From: Oscillospiraceae bacterium
Lineage (GTDB): Bacteria; Bacillota; Clostridia; Oscillospirales; Ruminococcaceae
Direction of reading: 5' to 3'
Assembly: GCA_016281125.1 (NCBI GenBank)
Contig: JAEEIA010000085.1
Location: forward strand, 1 to 64,000
Length of the DNA: 64,000 nt
Made by a program: the position numbers and the translations under genes. The first letter of the stretch is position 1. The number at the start of each line of letters is the position of its first letter. Of this stretch, positions 50,249-59,446 are shown in pieces. Under the pieces are notes generated by a model that saw nothing but the letters and a program-made list of their open reading frames with translations, was not told the DNA's origin and made no database searches.

Positions 50249-52222
50249 ATGAAAAGACGGATTTTCGGACTGCTGACTGCCGCGGTGATCGCGGCATCAG
50301 CCGTCCCGGGACATCAATGCTTTACCGCAAAAGCTGCGTTTTCGGCGGATAAGCAGGAGCAAAGCAACGCAAGAGGCTGGAACGCTGACCGGATCGGCAC
50401 ATATCTGCTGAACCCGGAACAGGACGGCTCCGTCAGCTGTACCTGGGACGGCATCCGGGAATGCTATTTCGGGAACAGCTGCTTCCGGGATGACAATGCG
50501 CTGAACGGGGAAATTCCGGTTTCGGATCTCACGGAGGCGGTCTTTTCCTATCAGGCGGAGCTGGAGGCAGAGGGGCTGTGCTATTACGGCGTGACCGGTT
50601 ATACCACGTTGCCGCTGAGTGAATTTTACATTATCGACGGCTGGACAACATGGCAGCCGCCTGGCAGCAATTATGAGCCGCTGAAAACTGTGAAGATCGG
50701 CGGTGCAACGTATAACATTTATCAGACAAAGCGGGAATCCTGGGCGGATCTGGATCACTCTTATTATCCGGTCTACTGGAGCGTCCGGCAGGAGAATACC
50801 TATCAGGCCGGTGAGAAGAACACGCTTTCCGGTACTGTCCCGCTGACGGAGCATATCAAGGCATGGACGGAGCTGGAAAACGGGTTGGATCCGGATGCAG
50901 TTTTCCGCGACCTGTATTTTGTTCTGGAGGCATACGGCCTTGAAAATCAGACGGCAGCCGGCACATGCAGCATCAGCGCGCCGGAATGCACGCTGCGGCA
51001 GAAATCCGGGAAACCGGTCGCAGAAGGCGGGCATTCCCGCGAAGAAGGGCTGAAAGACCTGTTCAAGCCGTATTTTCTGCTCGGCGCAGAGCCTGCGGAA
51101 AATCTGTTCAGCAGTCAGCCGGAATACCGGGACGTATGCAGCAAGGATTTCGATGCGGTGACGTTCCGCAATGCACTGAATCCGATGTGGACTGTCAAGG
51201 ACGTTTCCGGATCGGACGCAGTGATGGATTTCTCCGGCTCACTCCTGGATACGGACAGCATCCTTTCCGAAGCGGAACGCGGCGGGCATGCAGTCTGCGG
51301 CAGCGCGCTGCTGTCCGATGCGCGCATGATCCCGGAAATGTATGACTGTACGCCGGAGGAGGGCATTGCACGCATTGAGAGCATCATCCGGCAGACCTTT
51401 GCGTTTCTTGCGGAAAAGCATCCGGATCTGAAACTGTATGCATACAATGTCTGCGGCGGCCTGACCGGCCAAAAGACGGATGACAGCTGGTACGGCGCAT
51501 TCGGCGAGGATGACGGCTTTATCGTGAAGGCGTATCAGTTTGCAAGACAGTATGCACCGGAAGGCTGCAAGCTGTATCTCTGTGATACGCTTGGGGACAG
51601 GGACGTTTTTGCGGTCGCTGAAAAGATCATGCAGGCGGGCGATTATCTCGACGGCATTGCGCTCTCTGCATCGTATCAGAACGAATTTCCTGCGGACGAA
51701 CTGGAAGCGAAGATCAAACGGTGCATCGCACTCGGTCTGGATGTACAGATCACGGATGTCGCGTTCAGCAAGGTACAGGATTATGAAGCAGAGGAAACCG
51801 GCGATCTCTGGGTACAGTTTTTCAGGCTGGCGATGCAGTATGCAGATCACATTTCTGCTGTGACGCTTGCAAAGCCGATTGATAATCCGAGTATGAACGA
51901 TGAGATATCAAGCGGTCTGTATGACTGCGTATACGCAAACGGCGGGAGCACACTGAAAATTGAACCGCATCCGTGCTATCACGACATCATTCAGATGATG
52001 CAGCAGCTGCCGGAGCAAAAATCGCTGACGGGCGATGCGACCTGTGACGGCGCCGTGGACGTTGCGGATGCCGTGCTGATTCTGCGCTATGCCATTGCGG
52101 ATGCAGAGGCGAAGATCACGGATCAGGGCGTGAAAAACGGCGACGCGGACAAGAACGGCCAGACCGATGCCGACGATGCCGCACTGGTTTTACAGTATAT
52201 TGCCAAAAAGACGACATTCTGA
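50249..52222 (+). CDS. GH11-like domain plus dead GH10-like domain plus dockerin
   Basis: 657 residues. The GH11-like domain keeps both catalytic Glu residues (E125 in PLSEFYIID, E227 in VLEAYG), so it may be active. The GH10-like domain (about 264-590) is clearly dead: the acid/base is Gly404 (YNVCGG), the nucleophile is Asp503 (QITDV), and the CENEMKP block reads FRNALNP. There is no CBM22. The dockerin is almost identical at the DNA level to those of the neighbours. It starts 14 bp after 47421's stop. Confidence 0.9.
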   Translation: MKRRIFGLLTAAVIAASAVPGHQCFTAKAAFSADKQEQSNARGWNADRIGTYLLNPEQDGSVSCTWDGIRECYFGNSCFRDDNALNGEIPVSDLTEAVFSYQAELEAEGLCYYGVTGYTTLPLSEFYIIDGWTTWQPPGSNYEPLKTVKIGGATYNIYQTKRESWADLDHSYYPVYWSVRQENTYQAGEKNTLSGTVPLTEHIKAWTELENGLDPDAVFRDLYFVLEAYGLENQTAAGTCSISAPECTLRQKSGKPVAEGGHSREEGLKDLFKPYFLLGAEPAENLFSSQPEYRDVCSKDFDAVTFRNALNPMWTVKDVSGSDAVMDFSGSLLDTDSILSEAERGGHAVCGSALLSDARMIPEMYDCTPEEGIARIESIIRQTFAFLAEKHPDLKLYAYNVCGGLTGQKTDDSWYGAFGEDDGFIVKAYQFARQYAPEGCKLYLCDTLGDRDVFAVAEKIMQAGDYLDGIALSASYQNEFPADELEAKIKRCIALGLDVQITDVAFSKVQDYEAEETGDLWVQFFRLAMQYADHISAVTLAKPIDNPSMNDEISSGLYDCVYANGGSTLKIEPHPCYHDIIQMMQQLPEQKSLTGDATCDGAVDVADAVLILRYAIADAEAKITDQGVKNGDADKNGQTDADDAALVLQYIAKKTTF

Positions 52223-52236
52223 AAGGAAAGACAGAT

Positions 52237-53202
52237 ATGAAAAAACGTTTTTTCGGACTGCTGACTGCCGCGGTGATCGCGGCAGCGGCAGTGCCTGTGA
52301 TGCATGTTTCCGCTGCGGATACGGAATATGAATATCGGCATGAGGACGGCACATTTGAATACGGCTGGAACTACAACGGTCAGGGCAGATATGATTTCTG
52401 GAGAGAAGAGAACGGTTCCGTTTACGGTTCCTGGGAGGGCATCAGTTCTTGTCTTTTTCAGAAGGGTATTCGGTTCCCGGAACCGGTGCATCCGGAGCAG
52501 GACAGTCTTCGCGTTACGTACAATGCGGAGCTGATAGCAAACGGTACGTGCAGTTACGGCATTCACGGCTTTTCCGGCGGTGATTATACCGTGGACAGCT
52601 ATCCGATCGAGTTTTATGTGATCGAAGGCTGGAACGAATGGGAATTACCCGCAGGGGCGCAGGCAAAGGGCACTGTGACTGTCGGAGATCAATGCTATGA
52701 TCTGTATGAATCATTCCATACGATTCAGACGGGAATTGAACGGAACTACGGCTATATGCAGTATTGGAGTGTTCGGCAGAATAATGCTTTTGAACCAAGG
52801 ACACTGAATCCTTGTGCGGGCACTGTCGCATTGGATGAGCATATCCGGGCGTGGCAGAGCCTGGGCGCACAGTTTGACAAATATGCTGTTGCACAGGTGT
52901 ATTTTGAAGCGGAAGCGGTCGGGGAATCGGAAGGCGATGCGAATGGAAGCTGTTCGATCATGGATGTGGATGTGACGTTCACGGAGCCTGTTGCGGCGGA
53001 AGCTGTGACCGGTGATGCGACCTGTGACGGCACTGTGGACGTTGCGGATGCTGTGCTGATCCTGCGCTATGCCATTGCGGATGCGGAGGCGAAGATCACG
53101 GATCAGGGCGTGAAAAACGGTGACGTGAACGCCAGCGGCCAGACCGATGCCGACGATGCCGCGCTGGTTCTGCAATTCATCGCAAGGAAGATCACATTCT
53201 GA
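52237..53202 (+). CDS. Short GH11-like dockerin protein
   Basis: 321 residues: signal peptide, one GH11-like domain and a dockerin. Both catalytic Glu positions are kept (E125 in PIEFYVIEGW, E226 in FEAEAVGE), but the surrounding subsite region is shorter and altered (the GYGGGSG block reads AVGESEG). An ordinary small xylanase or a binding relative are both possible. Third gene of the tandem, again 14 bp from its neighbour. Confidence 0.87.
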   Translation: MKKRFFGLLTAAVIAAAAVPVMHVSAADTEYEYRHEDGTFEYGWNYNGQGRYDFWREENGSVYGSWEGISSCLFQKGIRFPEPVHPEQDSLRVTYNAELIANGTCSYGIHGFSGGDYTVDSYPIEFYVIEGWNEWELPAGAQAKGTVTVGDQCYDLYESFHTIQTGIERNYGYMQYWSVRQNNAFEPRTLNPCAGTVALDEHIRAWQSLGAQFDKYAVAQVYFEAEAVGESEGDANGSCSIMDVDVTFTEPVAAEAVTGDATCDGTVDVADAVLILRYAIADAEAKITDQGVKNGDVNASGQTDADDAALVLQFIARKITF

Positions 53203-53251
53203 CGCAGTGACGGAAAGAATCAAACGATTCTGCTGCATTTTACGGTGAAAA

Positions 53252-53287
53252 GGTCATTCCGGACTCCCATCCGGAATGACCGATTTT
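53252..53287 (+). terminator. Hairpin between the xylanase-like operon and the last gene of the cluster
   Basis: GGTCATTCCGGA and TCCGGAATGACC around a 6-nt loop, followed by GATTTTC. A partial terminator; some read-through into 53302 is possible. Confidence 0.7.
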
Positions 53288-53301
53288 CAAGGGGGGATTT
53301 C

Positions 53302-56300
53302 ATGAAGCTACGGCGATTCGGGGTACTGTGTGCAGCTGTGTTCGCTGCTTCCTCTTTCCCGGGGGAGGCGGCGTCGGGCTGGGAAAAAATTGAGGAACAG
53401 CATGACGATGCGGACGGTATCTGCCGCGAGTACATTGAGCAGGGCAGCATCGGCATGCATCAGCTGACGCTTGCGCCGGGCGGTGCGTTTTCCGTGGAGT
53501 GGGACGGCTGCTATGCGTATGCGGTTGATGTGTGCAGAGCCTTTCCGACGCTTCCGAAATGGACACAGTATTCTTCGTTCTCGATTGAGTATGAAGCGGA
53601 TGTGTTTGTGGAGGGCAACGCCTTTTTCGGTGCGCACGGCTGGATGAAGGATACGCTGACAGAGTTTTTTGTGGTCGAGGGCTGGGGCACATGGCGGCCG
53701 CCGGGTTCGGCGAATACCACAAAGACAATCACCGTGAACGGCTCTCAGTACGGGCTGTACAAAACGCTCAGAGTCAATCAGCCTTCCATCGAAGGGGTGC
53801 AAACCTATCCGCAGCTGTGGAGTGTGCGGATGAACAGCGCGTTCAGGAGCGGCAAGCAGAGCAACATCCGCAGCACGATTGATATGCGGGAGCATCTGCG
53901 TGCGTGGTCATCGTGCGGATACATTACCGGAACTGAAAAAATGGAATCATGCGGCCTGTATCTGGATACCTTCGGCGGCCTGTCCGCGGATTCAAAGGGT
54001 TCGCTGCAAATCAAACAGTTCCGGATGGGAAGCGATTATTCGGGCACGGCAGCCGGACCGCCGGAGGAGAAGCCGAAGCAGGGCGCCGATGAAAACGGCG
54101 TGGTCTTTCGTCTGGGCTTTGAGGATGATGAACCGCCGGTTACGTTTATGTCAACGTGCGTTCTGATGCCCGATTCGGCATATTATGCGGAAGGCACACA
54201 GTCTATGTATGTGAGCGACCGTGCGGAATGCTGGGACGGCCTGTCTGTTTCGCTGGCGCCCTATGCCTTGCAGCCGGGCGGGGACTATATGCTTCAGGCC
54301 GCTGTGCTTCCGAATTGCGATGTGGCTGATACCTTCCGCATTGTACTGGGATATGAGGATGCAGACGGTGAGCCGCAGTTTGTGACGGTCGCGGAACGGC
54401 TGTGCCGGGACTGGCAATGGTCAGAGCTTTGCGGGGTGTTTACCATGCCGGATTTGCCCGACGGGGTAGATCCGAACCGGTACACGGATAAAATGTACGT
54501 GTTTATTGAGTCTGACGGGGTGGATAATTACTATGCGGACTGCTTTACGCTTGCAGAAGCGGATGCGGAGATCTGGATAGATTTGTCCGATGCCTATCCG
54601 CCGCCGACACCGGCGGATACATCCCCTGCGCCTGCGGAAACGACTGAGCGGGAGCCCGGAATCACAACGGCTGTCTATCCGATGGTGACGACCATGCCGA
54701 TGATGACAACCGGGCCCGGTGCAGTGACAAGTGCGCCCGGTGCGGTGACAAGTGCGCCCGGTGCGGTGACAAGTGCGCCCGGTGCGGTGACAAGTGCGCC
54801 CGGTGCAGTGACCACAGAGCCCGGAATGATGACGGCGCCCCCTCCGCCGATGACGGCGGAACCGCCGACCACGACGACAGAACAGGAGATGCAGGTGACA
54901 ACCTGCGGCACGGCAGAACCGCCGACAACAACGGAATATGAACCGCAGACATCGCCTGCACCGTCTGACTCGTCCTGGGTGGATTATCCCGCACGGGATG
55001 ACAGCCAGCCATACCGGCAGAAGCAGAACAAGGATTACGGCTATCTGGCGGGCGGCAGCGGCTTCAAGGATCTGCTCGGGCCGTATTTCCGCATCGGCGG
55101 CACGCTGAATGCCACGGCAGCAGCAGATGCCAGAGTGCGCGATTTCTATCAGCAGCATTTCAATTCGGTGACCTGTGAAAGCGAGATGAATCCCGCTTCG
55201 CTGATCAGCAGCATCAGCGGCACGGATGTGGCTGTCGATCTGCATGCAGCCGAACGGATCCTGCAATTTGCAGAGCAGAACGGCATCGGCGTCCGGGGAC
55301 ATGCCTTCCTCTGGAACAGTCAGACACCGGAGGAAATGTTTGCAGGTACGCCGGAGGAATCCGATGCACGCATTGCGTGCTTTATTGAGAAAACCTTTAC
55401 ACAGCTGCGGGACGAATATCCGGATCTTAAGCTGTATGCATATGACGTATGCGACGGGATGCTCCGGAACGATGGCAGCGGCCTGCGCGGACAGGATGGC
55501 GCCGCGGGCGACACGTCCCCCTGGGCTGCGGTCTACGGCGATGACAACAGCGATTTCATCGTGGAGGCGTTCCGGACGGCGAGGGAATATGCGCCCGACG
55601 ACTGCAGGCTGTTCCTGAGCGAGGACAACGAATACCGCCCGGCTAAGACAGAAACAATCTGCAATCTGGCCAGACGGATCATGCGGGAGGGTGATTACAT
55701 CGACGGCATCGGAATGCAGTCGCATCTGAATGTGAACGAGCCGAATAAAACGGCATATGAATCTGCGTTCAAGAAAATCGCGGCGCTCGGTCTGGATATT
55801 CAGATCACCGAGCTGGAAATCACCGGCACAAAGCAGGACGCAGCAAAGCAGCGCAGACTGTGGAAGGATGTGTTCAGCGTCGCAATGACCTATGCGGATC
55901 AGATTTCCTCTGTGACGCTTCGGAATCCGCTGAATGCATATGCCCGGATGTCGGATTCGGTGCAGAATTCGCTGTTTTCGGAGGATATGCAGCCAATCCG
56001 CGCGTATTATGATATTCTGGATCTGACGGACGAGATCGAACCGCCTGTGATGACGGAGCGTCTGCCGGATAAGCCGTCGAATCCGTATCTGATGATGACA
56101 GAGCCGGAAGAGCAGGAGCTGCTGCCCGGTGATGCGGATTGCAGCGGCACGGTTGATATTGCGGATGTCGTGCTGATTCTGCGCTATGTCAACGGGGATC
56201 GGGAGGCGAAGATCACGGATCAGGGGCTGCGGAACGCCAATGTCAACGGCGACGCCCAGACCGATGTCATGGATGCGGTGAGGGTGCTCAGAATGACCGC

Positions 56301-56343
56301 GAAAAAGGAAAATATCGGCAGATCCATTAAGTCAGATGAATAA
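53302..56343 (+). CDS. GH11-like/CBM22/GH10-like dockerin protein with altered catalytic residues
   Basis: 1013 residues. Domain order matches the intact enzyme: GH11-like, CBM22 (from about 266), a long linker with 18-bp tandem repeats encoding PGAVTSA units (54714-54820), GH10-like (from about 586) and dockerin. GH11 keeps E121 but the acid/base is Asp222. GH10 keeps nucleophile E837 but the acid/base is Gly719 (YDVCDG), and WHSQTP is WNSQTP. It looks like a dead or strongly impaired enzyme that still binds and docks. GGGGGGA precedes the ATG at 53302. Confidence 0.9.
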   Translation: MKLRRFGVLCAAVFAASSFPGEAASGWEKIEEQHDDADGICREYIEQGSIGMHQLTLAPGGAFSVEWDGCYAYAVDVCRAFPTLPKWTQYSSFSIEYEADVFVEGNAFFGAHGWMKDTLTEFFVVEGWGTWRPPGSANTTKTITVNGSQYGLYKTLRVNQPSIEGVQTYPQLWSVRMNSAFRSGKQSNIRSTIDMREHLRAWSSCGYITGTEKMESCGLYLDTFGGLSADSKGSLQIKQFRMGSDYSGTAAGPPEEKPKQGADENGVVFRLGFEDDEPPVTFMSTCVLMPDSAYYAEGTQSMYVSDRAECWDGLSVSLAPYALQPGGDYMLQAAVLPNCDVADTFRIVLGYEDADGEPQFVTVAERLCRDWQWSELCGVFTMPDLPDGVDPNRYTDKMYVFIESDGVDNYYADCFTLAEADAEIWIDLSDAYPPPTPADTSPAPAETTEREPGITTAVYPMVTTMPMMTTGPGAVTSAPGAVTSAPGAVTSAPGAVTSAPGAVTTEPGMMTAPPPPMTAEPPTTTTEQEMQVTTCGTAEPPTTTEYEPQTSPAPSDSSWVDYPARDDSQPYRQKQNKDYGYLAGGSGFKDLLGPYFRIGGTLNATAAADARVRDFYQQHFNSVTCESEMNPASLISSISGTDVAVDLHAAERILQFAEQNGIGVRGHAFLWNSQTPEEMFAGTPEESDARIACFIEKTFTQLRDEYPDLKLYAYDVCDGMLRNDGSGLRGQDGAAGDTSPWAAVYGDDNSDFIVEAFRTAREYAPDDCRLFLSEDNEYRPAKTETICNLARRIMREGDYIDGIGMQSHLNVNEPNKTAYESAFKKIAALGLDIQITELEITGTKQDAAKQRRLWKDVFSVAMTYADQISSVTLRNPLNAYARMSDSVQNSLFSEDMQPIRAYYDILDLTDEIEPPVMTERLPDKPSNPYLMMTEPEEQELLPGDADCSGTVDIADVVLILRYVNGDREAKITDQGLRNANVNGDAQTDVMDAVRVLRMTAKKENIGRSIKSDE

Positions 56344-56346
56344 GTG

Positions 56347-56386
56347 AAAAGGCGCCGGCTGTTTCAGTCGGCGCCCTCATTTTTCA
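56347..56386. terminator. Hairpin between the xylanase cluster and copA
   Basis: GGCGCCG and CGGCGCC around an 11-nt loop; the T-rich CATTTTTC follows on the plus strand, so it mainly ends the plus-strand xylanase transcript. Confidence 0.65.
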
Positions 56387-56404
56387 TCCATCGAAGATTC
56401 CGCT

Positions 56405-58912
56405 TTATTCGATCCCGATAAGCTCGTATCCGGCGTCAGCGATGACGGCGCGGAAGTCCTCCTCCAGAATCGGCGCTGCGGTTTCCACAACGGCCTTTGC
56501 CTCCTCATGACTGACGGACACGACGGTCACGCCCTCCATCTGCCCGAGCGCTTTGCGGACATGTGCCTCACAGTGCGGGCACATCATGCCCTTGATCAGA
56601 AGTGTTGCTGCCATAATCTCTACGGCTCCTTTCTCGTTATTTCCGGCAGGAACCGCAGTCAGCGGTTCTGCTTTTTCCGGCTTGAACAGGTTCAGGCGCA
56701 GCGCGTTTGTCACAACGCAGAAGCTGGACAGGCTCATAGCGGCTGCCCCGAACATCGGGCTGAGCGTCAGTCCGAACGGCACCAGCACGCCCGCTGCCAG
56801 CGGAATGCCGATCACATTGTAGAAAAACGCCCAGAACAGGTTTTCGCGGATATTTTTCAGTGTTTTGCGGCTCAGCCGGAGCGCGTTGAGCGCGTCGGTC
56901 AGGCTGCTCTGCATCAGCACGACGTCCGCTGCGTCAATCGCAACGTCTGTGCCCGCGCCGATTGCCATGCCGATGTCCGCGCGGGTGAGCGCAGGCGCAT
57001 CATTGATGCCGTCGCCGATCATGCAGACCTTGCCTTTTTCGGAGAGTTCGCGGATAACCTGCTCCTTGCCCTCCGGCAGGACATTTGCAATGATGCGGTC
57101 AACGCCCGCTTCTCTGCCGATGGCGGCAGCGGTGCGTTCGTTGTCACCGGTCAGCAGGACAACCTCCGTGCCGAGTGCTTTCAGCTTTGCGATGGCGTCT
57201 GCGCTGTCCGGCTTGATGACGTCCGCTGCGGCGATCATGCCGGTGAGGACGCCGTTCCTGAGAAAGAACAGCGGCGTCCTGCCCGCTTCGGAGAGCGCTT
57301 TCGCTTTTTCACGCATATCTGCGGGGATTTCGGTGTGCTGTGCAGCGGTTTCCTCCTTGCAGCCGAGCAGGGGAGTCCCGTTCAGCTTTGCGGTGACGCC
57401 GCTGCCGGTCAGTGCGGAAAACTCCGTGACGGCAGGTGCATGAATGCCTGCCTGTTCCGCCGCCTGCATGACGGCCTTTGCCAGCGGATGTTCGCTGTGC
57501 TGTTCCAGCGCGGCAGCCTCGGTCAGCAGCTGCGTGCGGGAGATGCCGTCGGCCGGAATAATATCCGTGACATGCGGCTGCCCTGCAGTGACTGTTCCGG
57601 TCTTGTCCAGCGCGACCACGCGGATCCGCCCGGTTTCCTCCAGCGCCGCAGCGTTTTTGAACAGGATGCCGCATTTCGCGCCGACGCCGCTGCCGACCAT
57701 AATCGCAACGGGCGTGGCCAGTCCGAGCGAGCACGGGCAGCTGATGACCAGCACGGAAACCGCTCTGGCCAGCGCAAACCCGGCGGTCTGCCCGAGCAGC
57801 ATCCAGACGAGAAATGTGACCGCCGCGACCGCCATGACCGCAGGAACGAAAATTCCCGCGACTTTGTCGGCGGTTTTTGCAATCGGCGCCTTGGACGCGG
57901 CGGCGTCGCTGACCATGCGTATGATCTGTGACAGCGCGGTATCCTCCCCGATGCGCGTCGCCTCACAGCGGAGATAGCCGGAGCGGTTGATCGTGCCTGC
58001 GGTTACGGGATCGCCCGCGGTCTTGTCAACCGGAAGGCTCTCGCCGGTCAGCGCGGATTCATCGACCGCGCCGCTGCCCTCCCGCACGATGCCGTCCGCA
58101 GGAATCTGCGCGCCGGGGTGTACGGCAAACAGCATACCCTGCCGCACGGCGCTGACGGGCACCTCGCGCTCTGTGCCGTTCTCGATGATGACGGCGGTCT
58201 GCGGTGCCAGCTGCATGAGGCTTTGCAGCGCGTCGGTTGTTTTGCCCTTGGCGCGAGCCTCCAGCGTTTTGCCGACGGTGATCAGCGTCAGAATCATTGC
58301 CGCGGACTCAAAATAAAACTGCTCTGCGTATGCCGAAACTGCGGCGGCATCGCCGCGGAGCTGTGCGCCGGACATCGCAAACAGTATGCAGACGCTCCAC
58401 AGAAAGGACACGGCCGCGCCGCATGCGACCAGCGTATCCATATTCGGCGCACGCTTGATGGCCGCGCGGAATCCGCTGATAAAAAACTGCTGGTTGATCA
58501 CCATGACGATGCCGGTCAGGAGCAGCTGCATCAATCCGAGTGCGACAGGGTTCTCTGCGAGGAACGCAGGCAGGGGCGCGCCGAGCATATGATGCCCCAT
58601 GGTGCAGTACATCAGCACCGGCAGTACGATGAGCGAGGCAATCAGCCTTCGCTTCAGCTTCGGCGTTTCGGTATCTCTGAGCGGCGGTTCAGCGGCTTTT
58701 GCGCCGCTGCCGGATTGCAGCGCAGCGCCGTATCCGGCTGCCGTGACTGCCGCAATGACGGCTTCGGGCGCTGCTTCGCCGGAAACCTGCATGGAATTGG
58801 TCAGCAGACTGACGGCGCAGCTCTGAACGCCGTCCACGGCATTGACCGCCTTTTCGACGCGCGCAGAGCAGGCGGCGCAACTCATGCCTGTGACCTGATA
58901 TTTCGTGTCCAT
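56405..58912 (-). CDS. copA: Copper P-type ATPase CopA with fused C-terminal CopZ-like domain
   Basis: 835 residues on the minus strand. An N-terminal HMA domain (MSCAACSARVEKAV), eight membrane helices with the CPC site (SCPCSLGLATP), DKTGT phosphorylation motif, TGDN and GDGINDAP match a P1B copper exporter. Unusually a second HMA domain follows the last helix (GMMCPHCEAHVRKAL, last ~69 residues). AAAGGAG and an ATG sit inside the gene at the junction (56632-56612), so a separate CopZ-size product could be made. It probably moves Cu(I) out of the cell; the csoR gene is divergent in function but lies just upstream in the same orientation. Confidence 0.93.
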   Translation of the reverse strand: MDTKYQVTGMSCAACSARVEKAVNAVDGVQSCAVSLLTNSMQVSGEAAPEAVIAAVTAAGYGAALQSGSGAKAAEPPLRDTETPKLKRRLIASLIVLPVLMYCTMGHHMLGAPLPAFLAENPVALGLMQLLLTGIVMVINQQFFISGFRAAIKRAPNMDTLVACGAAVSFLWSVCILFAMSGAQLRGDAAAVSAYAEQFYFESAAMILTLITVGKTLEARAKGKTTDALQSLMQLAPQTAVIIENGTEREVPVSAVRQGMLFAVHPGAQIPADGIVREGSGAVDESALTGESLPVDKTAGDPVTAGTINRSGYLRCEATRIGEDTALSQIIRMVSDAAASKAPIAKTADKVAGIFVPAVMAVAAVTFLVWMLLGQTAGFALARAVSVLVISCPCSLGLATPVAIMVGSGVGAKCGILFKNAAALEETGRIRVVALDKTGTVTAGQPHVTDIIPADGISRTQLLTEAAALEQHSEHPLAKAVMQAAEQAGIHAPAVTEFSALTGSGVTAKLNGTPLLGCKEETAAQHTEIPADMREKAKALSEAGRTPLFFLRNGVLTGMIAAADVIKPDSADAIAKLKALGTEVVLLTGDNERTAAAIGREAGVDRIIANVLPEGKEQVIRELSEKGKVCMIGDGINDAPALTRADIGMAIGAGTDVAIDAADVVLMQSSLTDALNALRLSRKTLKNIRENLFWAFFYNVIGIPLAAGVLVPFGLTLSPMFGAAAMSLSSFCVVTNALRLNLFKPEKAEPLTAVPAGNNEKGAVEIMAATLLIKGMMCPHCEAHVRKALGQMEGVTVVSVSHEEAKAVVETAAPILEEDFRAVIADAGYELIGIE
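56612..56632 (-). promoter_or_regulatory. Internal ribosome binding site and start for a CopZ-like product
   Basis: AAAGGAG (56632-56626), an 11-nt gap, then in-frame ATG (56614-56612) opening a complete 69-residue HMA protein with CPHC. It may be a relic of a once separate copZ gene, or still used. Confidence 0.55.
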
Positions 58913-58956
58913 AGACCGCCTCCTTTTCTATGAAAGTATACCCGTTCGGTGCGCGG

Positions 58957-59265
58957 TTATTTCATCAGCTTCCGGAGCAGCTCCGTCAGTTCATCAACGG
59001 CGCCGTCATCCCCGCTGCGGATATCCCGTACCACGCAGGAATGCAGATGCCGTGCGAGCAGATCCCGGTTGAATGCATTGAGCGCCGCGTTCACGGCTGT
59101 GGACTGCGTCAGAATATCGGCACAGTAGGCATCCTCCTCCAGCATTCTTTGCAGGCCGCGCACCTGTCCTTCAATCCGTTTCAGACGGTTCATCAGCAGC
59201 CTTCGCTCCGCTTCGGAGCGTTCTGTTTTTTTGCCGCTGCAATGCGGACATCGCTGTTCTGACAT
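58957..59265 (-). CDS. csoR: CsoR-family copper-sensing repressor
   Basis: 102 residues. The CsoR fold with the copper ligands visible as Cys in AYCADIL and His/Cys in LHSCVV. An added N-terminal CPHC pair (MSEQRCPHCSGKK) may be a second metal site. GGAGGG precedes the start at 59265; the longer frame to 59328 runs across the operator. It represses its own promoter and probably copA downstream, released by Cu(I). Confidence 0.92.
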   Translation of the reverse strand: MSEQRCPHCSGKKTERSEAERRLLMNRLKRIEGQVRGLQRMLEEDAYCADILTQSTAVNAALNAFNRDLLARHLHSCVVRDIRSGDDGAVDELTELLRKLMK

Positions 59266-59295
59266 ATGTTTTCCCTCCCGTATCCGGCTTCTGGA

Positions 59296-59316
59296 AAATA
59301 CCCCCCACCGGTATTT
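59296..59316. promoter_or_regulatory. CsoR operator
   Basis: AAATACC and GGTATTT around a GC-rich centre (CCCCACC), the usual CsoR box. It lies 3 bp downstream of the -10 box of the csoR promoter. Confidence 0.78.
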
Positions 59317-59318
59317 AT

Positions 59319-59347
59319 ATGATACCATATCTTCGCAGATTTGTCAA
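59319..59347 (-). promoter_or_regulatory. csoR-copA promoter
   Basis: Minus strand: TTGACA (59347-59342), 17-bp spacer, TATCAT (59324-59319). The operator follows immediately. Confidence 0.8.
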
Positions 59348-59446
59348 GCCTGCATGACAAATGTCATTTCCGAAAGTGACTGCGGACACTGGCAGGCGCC
59401 GCCGTTTTCCGGTATAATCATATCAGAACAGCAAGGAGGTACGGAT

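Noticed and set aside
54714-54820. 18-bp repeats in the last xylanase as a mobile or regulatory element
   Set aside because: They are in frame and encode the PGAVTSA linker units of the protein.
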